Of a stretch of 7,814 bases of DNA, positions 1-5,963 are shown piece by piece. How positions within the stretch are numbered: position 1 is the first letter of the stretch; every line of letters starts with the position of its first letter. The notes beneath the pieces are model-generated. The model worked only from the letters and a program-made list of their open reading frames with translations. It had not been told where the DNA came from and ran no database searches. Source of the stretch: CAWUKT01 sp963923035. GTDB lineage: Bacteria > Bacteroidota > Bacteroidia > J057 > JADKCL01. Made by a program: the position numbers and the translations under genes. The stretch spans positions 1 to 7,814 of the forward strand of contig CAWUKT010000146.1 in assembly GCA_963923035.1 (NCBI GenBank), read 5' to 3'.

Positions 1-778
1 CTTTCACATAGCTGGCCCCCGGCAACCAAATATTGAGGCCGGAACGGATGCCCACCGCGCTATACTTGGCGAGGTTATCGGCAATATAATCGTAGGAGCG
101 GATCGGATTGTCGTCCATCCATTGCTGGATTTTTTCTGCATCGACGTACACGCCTTGGGTGCCCTGATTGGCGGCGGCTACGGCTACTGCCAGGGTCGCA
201 AAGTCGTTGCCGGTGCCGATGTCGTAGCGTCCGCCTTTGTGGTAGTGCTGTTCGAGGATTGTGGTCAGGTTGGCTTCGGTGACGTGGTGCAATACGGCCT
301 CCGGGTCGGGCATGTCGGTCCGCACAAACGCCTGACTGATCCATCCCGCCGTTCCATCAAAAGCCACCACAAAAGCCCAACCGCCCGATTGATTCTCGGC
401 TTTCACAAACACCTTTTGACCAACCGGAATTTGCCCCAAGACCTCGCCCGACGGAATCGGGGTCTTGCGGATATTCATGCCGCCCTGTGCCTGAGCGGCG
501 GCGTATTGGTCGGCGCTGGCGGCAATGGCTCCCACTTTGCCGATGTTGGCTCCGCGATACGTTTCGAGGTCGGCCCCGGTGGTGGTTCCTTCGCCTTCCT
601 GAAAGTCGATGGGCGTCCCACTCCCCGCGAGGTCGGGGATGCGCTCACTGCGTTGGACCGGGATGAGGGGATCAGCGGTCAATTGCAGGGCTGGGGGCAT
701 CATCGCTGCGGTCCCGGAGGCTTGCAACTGCAATCCTTCAGACTCGGCTGGGGCCGTAGAATGGATGTTTTCGGTCAT
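1..778 (-). CDS. Partial protein with SH3-like domain, possible contractile-injection-system-associated protein (C-terminus beyond left edge)
   Basis: I translated 259 codons from the ATG at 778-776 to the left edge without a stop, so the gene is real and cut off. Residues 1-75 are low-complexity and rich in Ala, Pro, Gln and Thr, including PPALQLTADPLIPVQR (residues 28-43), with no signal peptide. Residues about 100-153 look like a bacterial SH3-like domain: it opens GMNIRKTPIPSGEVLG, continues VGQKVFVKAE, and closes GTAGWISQAFV. Residues 160-259 are mixed, with YHKGGRYDIGTGNDF and GLNIWLPGASYV. The N-terminal style and the 'IWLPGASYV' ending recall large Bacteroidota proteins found with DUF4157 proteins and extracellular contractile injection systems. 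That link is pattern memory only. I see no DUF4157 core motif or catalytic motif in the visible part. No Shine-Dalgarno site precedes the ATG. It could equally be an unrelated SH3-containing cell-surface or toxin-like protein. Confidence 0.8.
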   Translation of the reverse strand, partial: MTENIHSTAPAESEGLQLQASGTAAMMPPALQLTADPLIPVQRSERIPDLAGSGTPIDFQEGEGTTTGADLETYRGANIGKVGAIAASADQYAAAQAQGGMNIRKTPIPSGEVLGQIPVGQKVFVKAENQSGGWAFVVAFDGTAGWISQAFVRTDMPDPEAVLHHVTEANLTTILEQHYHKGGRYDIGTGNDFATLAVAVAAANQGTQGVYVDAEKIQQWMDDNPIRSYDYIADNLAKYSAVGIRSGLNIWLPGASYVK

Positions 779-1362
779 GGTCAACAGGGTATGGCTGCTC
801 TAAAGTTTCGCTCAATCAGTAGATGAACACAATGTTTGTTGATTCAAAAAGACAATTCAAGGTCTGCGCCATTAAATTAGCAAACCGAATTGGATTGGCA
901 AAAGAATCCCAAAGAACTTTTCCCCAACCAGGGCCGGGGTGAAGAGCAATGAAAATGGGCCTCTAAAGGGCCTGTTATGTGACAAGGAATGCCTCCAAAC
1001 TATACATTCAGGACCCAAGGTCCAAATCACCCCGACCAACTGAGTCACAAAGGGAACAAGTGACCGTTCATCTCTGAATCGTAGGTCATCCCACCAACAG
1101 AGCCGGGCCCAGGCAAGCATTCAAATCTGAACGTTAGAACTTTTTTTTCGGTGTAAGCGGGACTTGGGATGGAGCTCGACGGGCGCGCAAGCCAAAATGC
1201 TATATTACCCCCGGTTTAATTTTTAGTCAGTTCCGAGCAACCGCCGCGCAAGCGGGATTCCTTTTGGGGACCCCCAGTTTTCTGAATGGGCCAAATCGTC
1301 CCGGCGGGTGGTTGGCGGATGGCTTTTCAGAGACGGCCATCGGGCCACAAAATTTATCGGAC
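779..1362. other. 584-bp intergenic region with no convincing gene
   Basis: The region separates two divergent genes (1-778 on minus, 1363-1659 on plus) and should contain both promoters, but I could not identify a clear -7/-33 or -10/-35 pair. It has a run of eight T at 1141-1148 without a GC-rich stem before it, a tandem GGGCCT pair near 959-975, and a weak dyad GATGGC/GCCATC at 1318-1323 and 1336-1341, just upstream of the 1363 start. The open frames here (for example 82 codons on the minus strand at 872-1120) have unlikely composition and no ribosome binding site. Confidence 0.5.
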
Positions 1363-1659
1363 ATGAAACTTAGAACATTCGTTGCGATGGCGGCCATGGT
1401 GGCCTTCATGGGGGGCGTTCAGGCCAATCCATTCACCTGTTCCCTTTACCAGATCGAATCCCAGGACATTGATCCCCGGTTGCTGGATGAACTGGTGGAA
1501 AGGGTGGCAGGACAATGCGAACTCTCTGCCTGTGAGGTCCGGGAGGCGTATGCGGAAGGTCGGATGGAGGTGGAAAAAATCGGCAATGGCTATCAAGTGC
1601 GGATTGTCGAGGAAGATGGAGGGGGACTGCTGATCATTGATTTTGAGGATTCGCTTTGA
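1363..1659 (+). CDS. Small predicted exported protein, 98 aa, unknown function
   Basis: The reading frame is open further upstream, but I start it at ATG 1363 because this yields a clean signal peptide: basic MKLR, a hydrophobic stretch FVAMAAMVAFMGG, and a probable cleavage after VQA (residue 21), leaving NPFTC at the mature N-terminus. The mature part (about 77 residues) is acidic and has three cysteines (C26, C52, C57). Its middle is helical (PRLLDELVERVAG) and its end looks like beta strands (GYQVRIVEEDGGGLLIIDF). C26 is five residues after the predicted cleavage site and there is no lipobox directly at it, so I do not call it a lipoprotein. I do not recognise the family. There is no Shine-Dalgarno site, as is common in Bacteroidota. 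Its stop codon TGA ends at 1659 and the convergent gene's stop begins at 1660. Confidence 0.68.
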   Translation: MKLRTFVAMAAMVAFMGGVQANPFTCSLYQIESQDIDPRLLDELVERVAGQCELSACEVREAYAEGRMEVEKIGNGYQVRIVEEDGGGLLIIDFEDSL

Positions 1660-3126
1660 TTAGACCGATTGCTCCTGGGGGCCGTTTTCCCCGAATTTAC
1701 CCCTCCTGATCACACCCATGGAGGTGTCGGAAAGGATGGCCTGGGCGAAATCGTCGAAGTCGAAAAAATAGGATTGGCGCTCCTCGTCGGGGTTCTTGAT
1801 GAGTTTCTCAAACTCGACCTGGCCTCGTGCTAAGATATGTGATGGGGACAATTCCGCCTTGATCAACTTGTGGAAGATCCGCAGCAGGAAGGCCGGATAT
1901 TCGAAGGACTCCTTTTGGAGGGATCGGCGCAGGGGGCGGGATAGTCGGTCCCAGTCTTCGTAGAGGTTGTCGGAGAAATAGCTGACGGCAATACTCAAAA
2001 GGCCGGGCTGCCAGGACAATTCGCCCCAACGCGACTTGGGGACCTTCTTGATTTGGCGGAGGCAGGTCCTCGCCTGGGCCCAGGCTTCCAGCTCCATGTA
2101 TGCATACGCGGCCCGGTAGAGCTTGGACACGTATTCCTCGGGAGAAAGGAGGTCTTTGTTGGCGTTCAACATCTCCATTCCCTGCGCCAAAAAATCCGCT
2201 TCCAGAAAGGCGTACCCAACTTCGACCGTTCTGAGAATCCAGAACTTTTCTTTCAGGGCCGCCTCATAGGGATTCGTCGGCTCGGTACGGGTCAGGGCCG
2301 TCGAAAACCGCATTGCATTGTCCTTGTCCTCCTTCCACAACGCCGCAATGATCCCCGACGAAAGCTCCTTCAGGTAGCGAACTGTGTCCACAAAAGGGGG
2401 CTTGGTGGTCAGCATCTCATTCACCAAATCGACCTGGGCCTGAAATGCCGAAGGGTGTTTCTGTTCCAAAGTCAGGCCCATGATGCGGAGTTTTTGGCGG
2501 TGGAAATCCAATTGGGCGGAATGGATCGAGAGAGGGCGTTCCAACAAAGAATGGATCTTACGGGTCAGGGATTTCCTTTTCAGAACTGGTTGTTTCAATG
2601 CTTTCCGCGCCGCCCCATACAGTTCCAGGCATTCCCGCAAGGCATTGTATTCCGTGCGAATTTGATCGGGGTGGGGAGAAATCTGATCGGCGAGTCGGAC
2701 CTTGAATTTCTCCGCGTACACCTCGGCCAGATCCACCAGATAATTGCAGTAGGGGATCGCTCCCTCCGCGTAGGCTTTTTCAAACTCCTGTTCAAAAATG
2801 TCCTGCGCGAGGTGGTGGGCCTGACATTCCAATGCCGTTTCGATAAAATTCAGTCTGTTCCCCGAAGCGTCCTTTTTCCCCGCCCTGAACTCCACAATCC
2901 GGGTGATCAAAACGGTCTTTTCCTGGGTAAAATGGCTGGAAGAATTGAACAAGCCCCGCCTGATCCTGGCCTCGTCAAATCCCGAAGTTTGCCGGAATCG
3001 CCGAAACAAGAGCACGTATTTGGGACTAGATTTGCGGTTGGAAAGCGACCGGCTCCACTTCAGAAACTCTTTGGCTTCCTTGTCCGACAAATTCTTGATG
3101 ACTTGATATAGCTTTTCCGAGTTCAT
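1660..3126 (-). CDS. Conserved-looking alpha-helical protein of unknown function, 488 aa
   Basis: The frame is open from 3198, but I choose ATG 3126 because MNSEKLYQVIKNLSDKEAK is the typical opening of a group of hypothetical proteins I associate with Saprospira-like Bacteroidota (a short N-terminal helix followed by 'L(S/T)xxExxxF'). The 24 residues upstream look like non-coding translation. The protein is almost entirely helical, with no signal peptide or membrane segment, and is rich in Lys, Arg, Glu and Leu. Residues 300-365 (VGYAFLEADFLAQGM, YRAAYAYMELEAWAQARTCL) resemble TPR-like helical hairpins. I see no catalytic motif. A role in protein-protein interaction is the most that can be inferred. 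It stands alone on its strand, facing the small exported protein tail-to-tail. No Shine-Dalgarno site is visible. A TATAAT-like string sits only a few bases before the ATG and is probably fortuitous. Confidence 0.85.
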   Translation of the reverse strand: MNSEKLYQVIKNLSDKEAKEFLKWSRSLSNRKSSPKYVLLFRRFRQTSGFDEARIRRGLFNSSSHFTQEKTVLITRIVEFRAGKKDASGNRLNFIETALECQAHHLAQDIFEQEFEKAYAEGAIPYCNYLVDLAEVYAEKFKVRLADQISPHPDQIRTEYNALRECLELYGAARKALKQPVLKRKSLTRKIHSLLERPLSIHSAQLDFHRQKLRIMGLTLEQKHPSAFQAQVDLVNEMLTTKPPFVDTVRYLKELSSGIIAALWKEDKDNAMRFSTALTRTEPTNPYEAALKEKFWILRTVEVGYAFLEADFLAQGMEMLNANKDLLSPEEYVSKLYRAAYAYMELEAWAQARTCLRQIKKVPKSRWGELSWQPGLLSIAVSYFSDNLYEDWDRLSRPLRRSLQKESFEYPAFLLRIFHKLIKAELSPSHILARGQVEFEKLIKNPDEERQSYFFDFDDFAQAILSDTSMGVIRRGKFGENGPQEQSV

Positions 3127-3328
3127 GCGATTATAGCGATGCCATGCATTTAAGTTGCTGTTTATCAGTGACCTTTCACGGCAAAACGGGATTTCCAACC
3201 CTTAATATTACAAAAAAATCGGTTTTCATCCGATGGGGAGGGATTCCATATTGCCACTGTAATCAAATGGCGGCCAATGCCCAACGTCATCCCTCTCAAC
3301 AAAAATTAAACCATGGGGAAGGCCGCCA

Positions 3329-3359
3329 CCCTGATCGACCGCCACGTCGAGGGTCAGGG
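3329..3359. repeat. Stem-loop, interrupted 11-bp inverted repeat
   Basis: CCCTGA (3329-3334) pairs with TCAGGG (3354-3359). Directly inside it, TCGAC (3335-3339) pairs with GTCGA (3346-3350) around a six-base loop, with a GGG bulge at 3351-3353. No T run follows on either strand, so it is not a simple terminator. It may be part of a structured RNA or an operator-like dyad. Confidence 0.5.
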
Positions 3360-3695
3360 GTAGAAAAGCAATGAAACAGTGACCAAGGAAGCGTTCTTTC
3401 AGGGATGGTGAAAATCAGCGGGCTGCGGTCCGGCGATGTTTACCGTGCCAACCGGAGCAAGGGGAGCGTCCATAGGAGGCGCACCCCGGAGCCATTGCCC
3501 TTTAGGATGATCGAAAAGGTCTGTAATGATAGAATATTGGGACTCCTTCCAACATGACGGGATCGGGGGTGGCTTCGGTCGCTCCCGAACCGGAAGCCCA
3601 ACGAATCTGACTGCGAATTCCATTGAAGTGGCCGCAGTGGGTTGGCAGCGTTGTCTCTTCGCATGCCGCCCTGCTTTTAGATTGTTGATTGATGA

Positions 3696-3753
3696 GGAGG
3701 TGGTTTCTTCCGACCATTCTTTCTGTCTCTGATCCTGCCACCTCCGTTTTTTT
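3696..3753 (+). terminator. Possible intrinsic terminator (long loop)
   Basis: GGAGGTGG (3696-3703) and CCACCTCC (3738-3745) form a perfect 8-bp GC-rich stem. One base later there is a run of seven T (3747-3753), which on the plus strand gives the stem-plus-U-run layout of a rho-independent terminator. The 34-base pyrimidine-rich loop is longer than usual, which lowers confidence. No plus-strand gene ends just upstream, so if real it would end a non-coding or unrecognised transcript. Confidence 0.35.
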
Positions 3754-3775
3754 GTGTAATGGAACTTGTTGATCC

Positions 3776-3812
3776 GGGGGCGGCTGATTGAGTGGATGGT
3801 GTTGCCGCCCCC
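3776..3812. repeat. Strong GC-rich stem-loop, 9-bp perfect stem
   Basis: GGGGGCGGC (3776-3784) and GCCGCCCCC (3804-3812) are perfectly complementary around a 19-base loop. Neither strand has a T run after the stem. It lies only 22 bases after the preceding T-run hairpin, so the two may belong to one structured element. Confidence 0.5.
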
Positions 3813-4194
3813 GCCTTTCCGGTCTCGATTTGGTCCCAATTGAAATGTATGAAACCCACAAAGCTGAACCTTGGTGTATGAAACCACTTCCCTCTACACA
3901 TCGCCTGGACCCCATTTTCCGGGCCTCCCCCTACTTCCGGACCGACGGACCCATTTCCCTGCCGGGGCTTGACCAGAGCTCCAGGAAGCCGGTATCCGGT
4001 TGGAGAGGGACAGCGCCCACGAATTATCTGCTGATTGATTTGCGCGCCGGTCACGTTTCCCGGCGACACCGGGCCGGGGAAGCTGCCCACGATCACGGAA
4101 TTACGCCCATCTTCCAAAATCTCCACCCATTCCGTCTGGACGCCCACTCCACGCGGGCGGCGATTCCCCGGCCATTTTTTCACCCTTCAATCCC

Positions 4195-4199
4195 GGAGG
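4195..4199 (+). promoter_or_regulatory. Shine-Dalgarno site GGAGG
   Basis: GGAGG lies seven bases before the ATG at 4207 and fixes the start of the helix-turn-helix gene. Most other genes here lack such a site. Confidence 0.6.
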
Positions 4200-4206
4200 A
4201 CCTAAG

Positions 4207-4845
4207 ATGAGCAAGTGGCGGGTGGTTTCGAATGGCCCCAACGCGGCGTCGGAGTGGGTGGAATTCGGGGCGGAAGGTCGGGGGGCTTTCCATCGCGGGA
4301 GCGGCGAGGCCCTTCAGGTCACACATTTCCGCTATGAAATCAGGCCGGGGAGAATGGAATTGGGGTGGGAGGATGAATGGGAAAGCAAGGGAGGAATCGT
4401 TCCGCTGGCGGCGGGGCGGCTGTTCTTCTTTCTCCTCCGCGAAGATTTCCCGGAGCCAGGGCGCTGGTTCACCCAAGGATGGGTGTTGGGGTTGGCGGCC
4501 GGAGAAGATGGAGGCGATATTCTGCCCTCGGACCGGGCCGGACATTTTCAATTTCCCCCTCGCCCCCCGGAACAGCACGATGGCAAAGCCGTTCGGGCGG
4601 CGATTCAGGCCGCTGGCAAAACCCAATTGGAATGCGCGGCCCAGCTTCGGACCTCGATTTCCACGTTCCGCCGGATGCTCGCCCTGTCAAATTGGACCGC
4701 GTCGGATTTGCAGTGCATGGGCCGTTCCCTCCACGCAGATTTGTTCGGCCCGTACCTGGAAGGCTTCCCCGGCCACGGTTGGATCGCCCCGCCCGATGGG
4801 AGTGGCTTGCTGCGCTTTCGGGTGGACGGTGGAGAGGATGGGTGA
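4207..4845 (+). CDS. Helix-turn-helix domain protein, 212 aa, putative DNA-binding regulator
   Basis: The start is supported by GGAGG seven bases upstream. Residues about 127-182 read as an XRE-like helix-turn-helix: AVRAAIQAAGKTQLECAAQL, then RTSISTFRRMLALSNWTASD, then a closing helix LQCMGRSLHADLFGPYL. The layout 'Q-x-x-x-A-x-x-L-x-x-S-x-x-T-x-x-R' is usual for this fold, and 'DLFGPYL' is a common end of small HTH proteins from Bacteroidota. The N-terminal 120 residues are rich in Trp, Gly, Phe and Glu, without a domain I recognise, and could sense a ligand or partner. There is no signal peptide or membrane segment. The gene points toward array A and its stop lies 22 bp before the first repeat. 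Whether it regulates the CRISPR locus is unknown; adjacency is the only hint. Overlapping frames in this GC-rich stretch are also open, so coding status is likely but not certain. Confidence 0.7.
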   Translation: MSKWRVVSNGPNAASEWVEFGAEGRGAFHRGSGEALQVTHFRYEIRPGRMELGWEDEWESKGGIVPLAAGRLFFFLLREDFPEPGRWFTQGWVLGLAAGEDGGDILPSDRAGHFQFPPRPPEQHDGKAVRAAIQAAGKTQLECAAQLRTSISTFRRMLALSNWTASDLQCMGRSLHADLFGPYLEGFPGHGWIAPPDGSGLLRFRVDGGEDG

Positions 4846-4867
4846 GTTGGGGTGAGGGGCTCTGGCA

Positions 4868-5037
4868 GTCGAAATCCTCGTTTAATGGACTTGCTTTTTG
4901 ACTTTCTAACAACTACATCATAATCTGTGCTTGGTGTCGAAATCCTCGTTTAATGGACTTGCTTTTTGACAGAAAGCAGCAGATGCTGCGATAGAAAGCG
5001 GCGTCGAAATCCTCGTTTAATGGACTTGCTTTTTGAC
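4868..5037 (-). CRISPR. CRISPR array A: 3 identical 35-bp repeats, 2 spacers
   Basis: Repeats lie at 4868-4902, 4936-4970 and 5003-5037. On plus they begin GTCGAAATCCTCGTTTAATG and end GACTTGCTTTTTGAC. Spacers are 4903-4935 (33 bp) and 4971-5002 (32 bp). All three repeats are identical, and identical to the four rightmost intact repeats of array C. The leader-like sequence directly to the right places transcription on the minus strand, where the repeat ends in GGATTTCGAC, similar to the GGATTGAAAC end of many type I and III repeats. There is no degenerate repeat at the distal (left) end, and the array abuts the HTH gene. Confidence 0.95.
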
Positions 5038-5130
5038 TGTCTAATTTTCCTTCCCTCTCAATAACAGCCACTTATGCCCCTCCAAAGCCAAGCAAAACAC
5101 CCAAATCTTTGTTTTACTGGAGGGAAACAC
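5038..5130 (-). promoter_or_regulatory. CRISPR leader copy A
   Basis: The 93 bp directly right of array A match the 93 bp right of array B (5572-5664) with no gaps and 11 differences by my count. The match starts at the first base after the last repeat in both copies and ends with CTGGAGGGAAACAC. This conservation and placement are what is expected of a leader that promotes array transcription and marks the spacer-insertion site. I could not identify a clear promoter inside it. Confidence 0.8.
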
Positions 5131-5199
5131 CTTGTCAACACTTATTAGCCTAGCGGTCGGGATCATTTTCGCATTCGCACATTTCTTCCATTTCCGCAT
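5131..5199. other. 69-bp segment between leader A and array B
   Basis: This segment starts exactly where leader homology ends. At leader B the same position is occupied by the 3' end of cas2. On minus, a short stretch next to the leader (GGCTAATAAGTGTTG) loosely resembles the cas2 tail (GGCCAAATGTGTTG), so it may be a decayed cas2 end, but the match is too short to be sure. There is no coding potential. Confidence 0.4.
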
Positions 5200-5234
5200 T
5201 TCCCCTTCCTCGTTTAATGGACTACCTTTTTGAC
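5200..5234 (-). repeat. Degenerate terminal repeat of array B
   Basis: The plus-strand right part (CCTCGTTTAATGGAC, then CTTTTTGAC) matches the repeat, while the first seven or so bases are largely lost and positions 25-26 differ. On the minus strand this is loss of the 3' part of the repeat, the usual form of a leader-distal terminal repeat. It keeps T at position 32, as in arrays A and C. Confidence 0.85.
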
Positions 5235-5571
5235 ACGGATCATCGTTTCGATCGCCTGCCATTTATGTCGAAATCCTCGTTTAATGGACCTGCTTTTCGA
5301 CTCGGAACCTACCATTGGGACGATGGTAATGTGCTGTCGAAATCCCCATTTAATGGACCTGCTTTTCGACTCCAGTGACGAAGTCGGCCAGACTACCGTA
5401 CCGTCGAAATCCTCATTTAATGGACCTGCTTTTCGACTGGATAATATTTGGCTTACGACATTACAGGTGTCGAAATCCTCATTTAATGGACCTGCTTTTC
5501 GACAAAGGAAACGGGGAGATACAGAAGGTCATGTTTGTCGAAATCCTCATTTAATGGACCTGCTTTTCGAC
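5200..5571 (-). CRISPR. CRISPR array B: 6 repeats (first degenerate), 5 spacers
   Basis: Repeats lie at 5200-5234 (degenerate), 5267-5301, 5336-5370, 5403-5437, 5469-5503 and 5537-5571. Spacers of 31-34 bp are 5235-5266, 5302-5335, 5371-5402, 5438-5468 and 5504-5536. Array B repeats end GCTTTTCGAC on plus, with C at repeat position 32, whereas arrays A and C have T there. The three repeats next to the leader are identical to each other and the left ones differ, as expected if new units are added on the right. Transcription is therefore assigned to minus, with the leader at 5572-5664. Spacer 5371-5402 shares 15 bp with a spacer of array C. Confidence 0.95.
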
Positions 5572-5664
5572 TGTCTCATTTTCCTTTTTCCTCAATAACA
5601 GCCACTTACGCTCCTCCAAAACCAACAAAAACAGCCAAATCTTTGTTTTACTGGAGGGAAACAC
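5572..5664 (-). promoter_or_regulatory. CRISPR leader copy B
   Basis: This 93-bp sequence is homologous to 5038-5130. It fills exactly the space between the last repeat of array B and the cas2 stop codon (TAG on minus, 5666-5664), sharing one base with the stop. The array can therefore be served by its own leader promoter, by read-through from cas1-cas2, or both. Confidence 0.82.
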
Positions 5665-5963
5665 TACGGAAACAACACATTTGGCCCACCCAACAGCCAC
5701 GCTTTGTCCAAGGGTTCACCGAGGACGAGCATGCGGCGGAAGTTGCGGGGATCGAGGACCAAGGCGTAAATTCTGTCCTTTGGTTGGCAGTGGGCATCGA
5801 AGAAGGTCTTCAACCATTCTGCCAAGTGCTCCCAACGGCTGGAACTGAGCGGACCGAGGAAAACCGAATATTGGATGCGGTCAAGCCCGGCCGAGTCGAG
5901 GTGCCTGGCCAGGCGAGTACGGGGAGCAGGGGCCTCTATGTCATACATGACCATCCTGAGCAC
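5664..5963 (-). CDS. cas2: CRISPR-associated endoribonuclease-fold protein Cas2
   Basis: Cas2 joins Cas1 in the integrase complex that inserts new spacers at the leader-repeat junction. The 99-aa product has the family length and N-terminal strand MLRMVMYDIE, with the conserved Asp at residue 8. It continues with helix RTRLARHLDSAGLDRIQYSV, where 'GLDRIQYSVFLG' corresponds to the usual 'G-x-x-R-x-Q-x-S-V-F' motif, and then strand RIYALVLDP. I choose the GTG start at 5963 because a strong Shine-Dalgarno site, AAAGGAGGT (5976-5968), sits five bases upstream. ATG at 5954 is an alternative giving MVMYDIE. The start lies inside the 3' end of cas1 (23-bp overlap), so translation is probably coupled. 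The stop codon directly abuts leader B. Confidence 0.95.
   Translation of the reverse strand: MLRMVMYDIEAPAPRTRLARHLDSAGLDRIQYSVFLGPLSSSRWEHLAEWLKTFFDAHCQPKDRIYALVLDPRNFRRMLVLGEPLDKAWLLGGPNVLFP

Larger units (their letters stand above)
3127..4206. other. 1.08-kb region without a convincing gene, with several strong stem-loops
   Basis: Several overlapping open frames exist here on both strands (for example 3399-3887 and 3677-4183 on minus, 3788-4210 on plus), but none has a recognisable product. They shadow one another and are rich in Pro, Arg, Gly and Ser. The stretch read on minus from about 4183 to 4020 (QTEWVEILEDGRNSVIVGSF and onward) has GC-rich third positions and sensible composition, so a decayed or very short gene cannot be excluded. 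The region also holds three stem-loops listed separately (3329-3359, 3696-3753, 3776-3812) and a direct repeat TGTATGAAACC at 3846-3856 and 3875-3885. A structured non-coding RNA or a degraded gene would both fit. I recognise no tRNA, tmRNA, RNase P RNA or 6S RNA signature. Confidence 0.45.

Noticed and set aside
122..826. Long plus-strand open frame of 234 codons
   Set aside because: It is the antisense shadow of the minus-strand gene at 1-778, whose translation has domain-like content.
872..1120. 82-codon minus-strand frame that could be membrane-like
   Set aside because: It has no ribosome binding site, no convincing signal or helix pattern, and an isolated position. Treated as chance.
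2053..3111. Plus-strand open frame of 352 codons
   Set aside because: It is antisense to the 488-aa gene and has a composition typical of a reverse-frame shadow.
3677..4183. 168-codon minus-strand open frame starting with GTG
   Set aside because: The first 55 residues look plausible, but the rest is Gly/Pro/Ser/Arg-rich, overlaps other open frames, has no family resemblance and only a weak ribosome binding site. Mentioned in the intergenic entry only.
5110..5138. TTGACA (5138-5133 on minus) as a -35 box for leader A
   Set aside because: The -10 position at 17 bp reads AAAACA, the box lies outside the leader homology, and it is absent at leader B.
5230..5598. Repetitive protein with CRNPHLMDLLFD-like units
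   Set aside because: It is translation of CRISPR repeats and spacers. The same applies to frames at 7138-7368 and 7518-7766.
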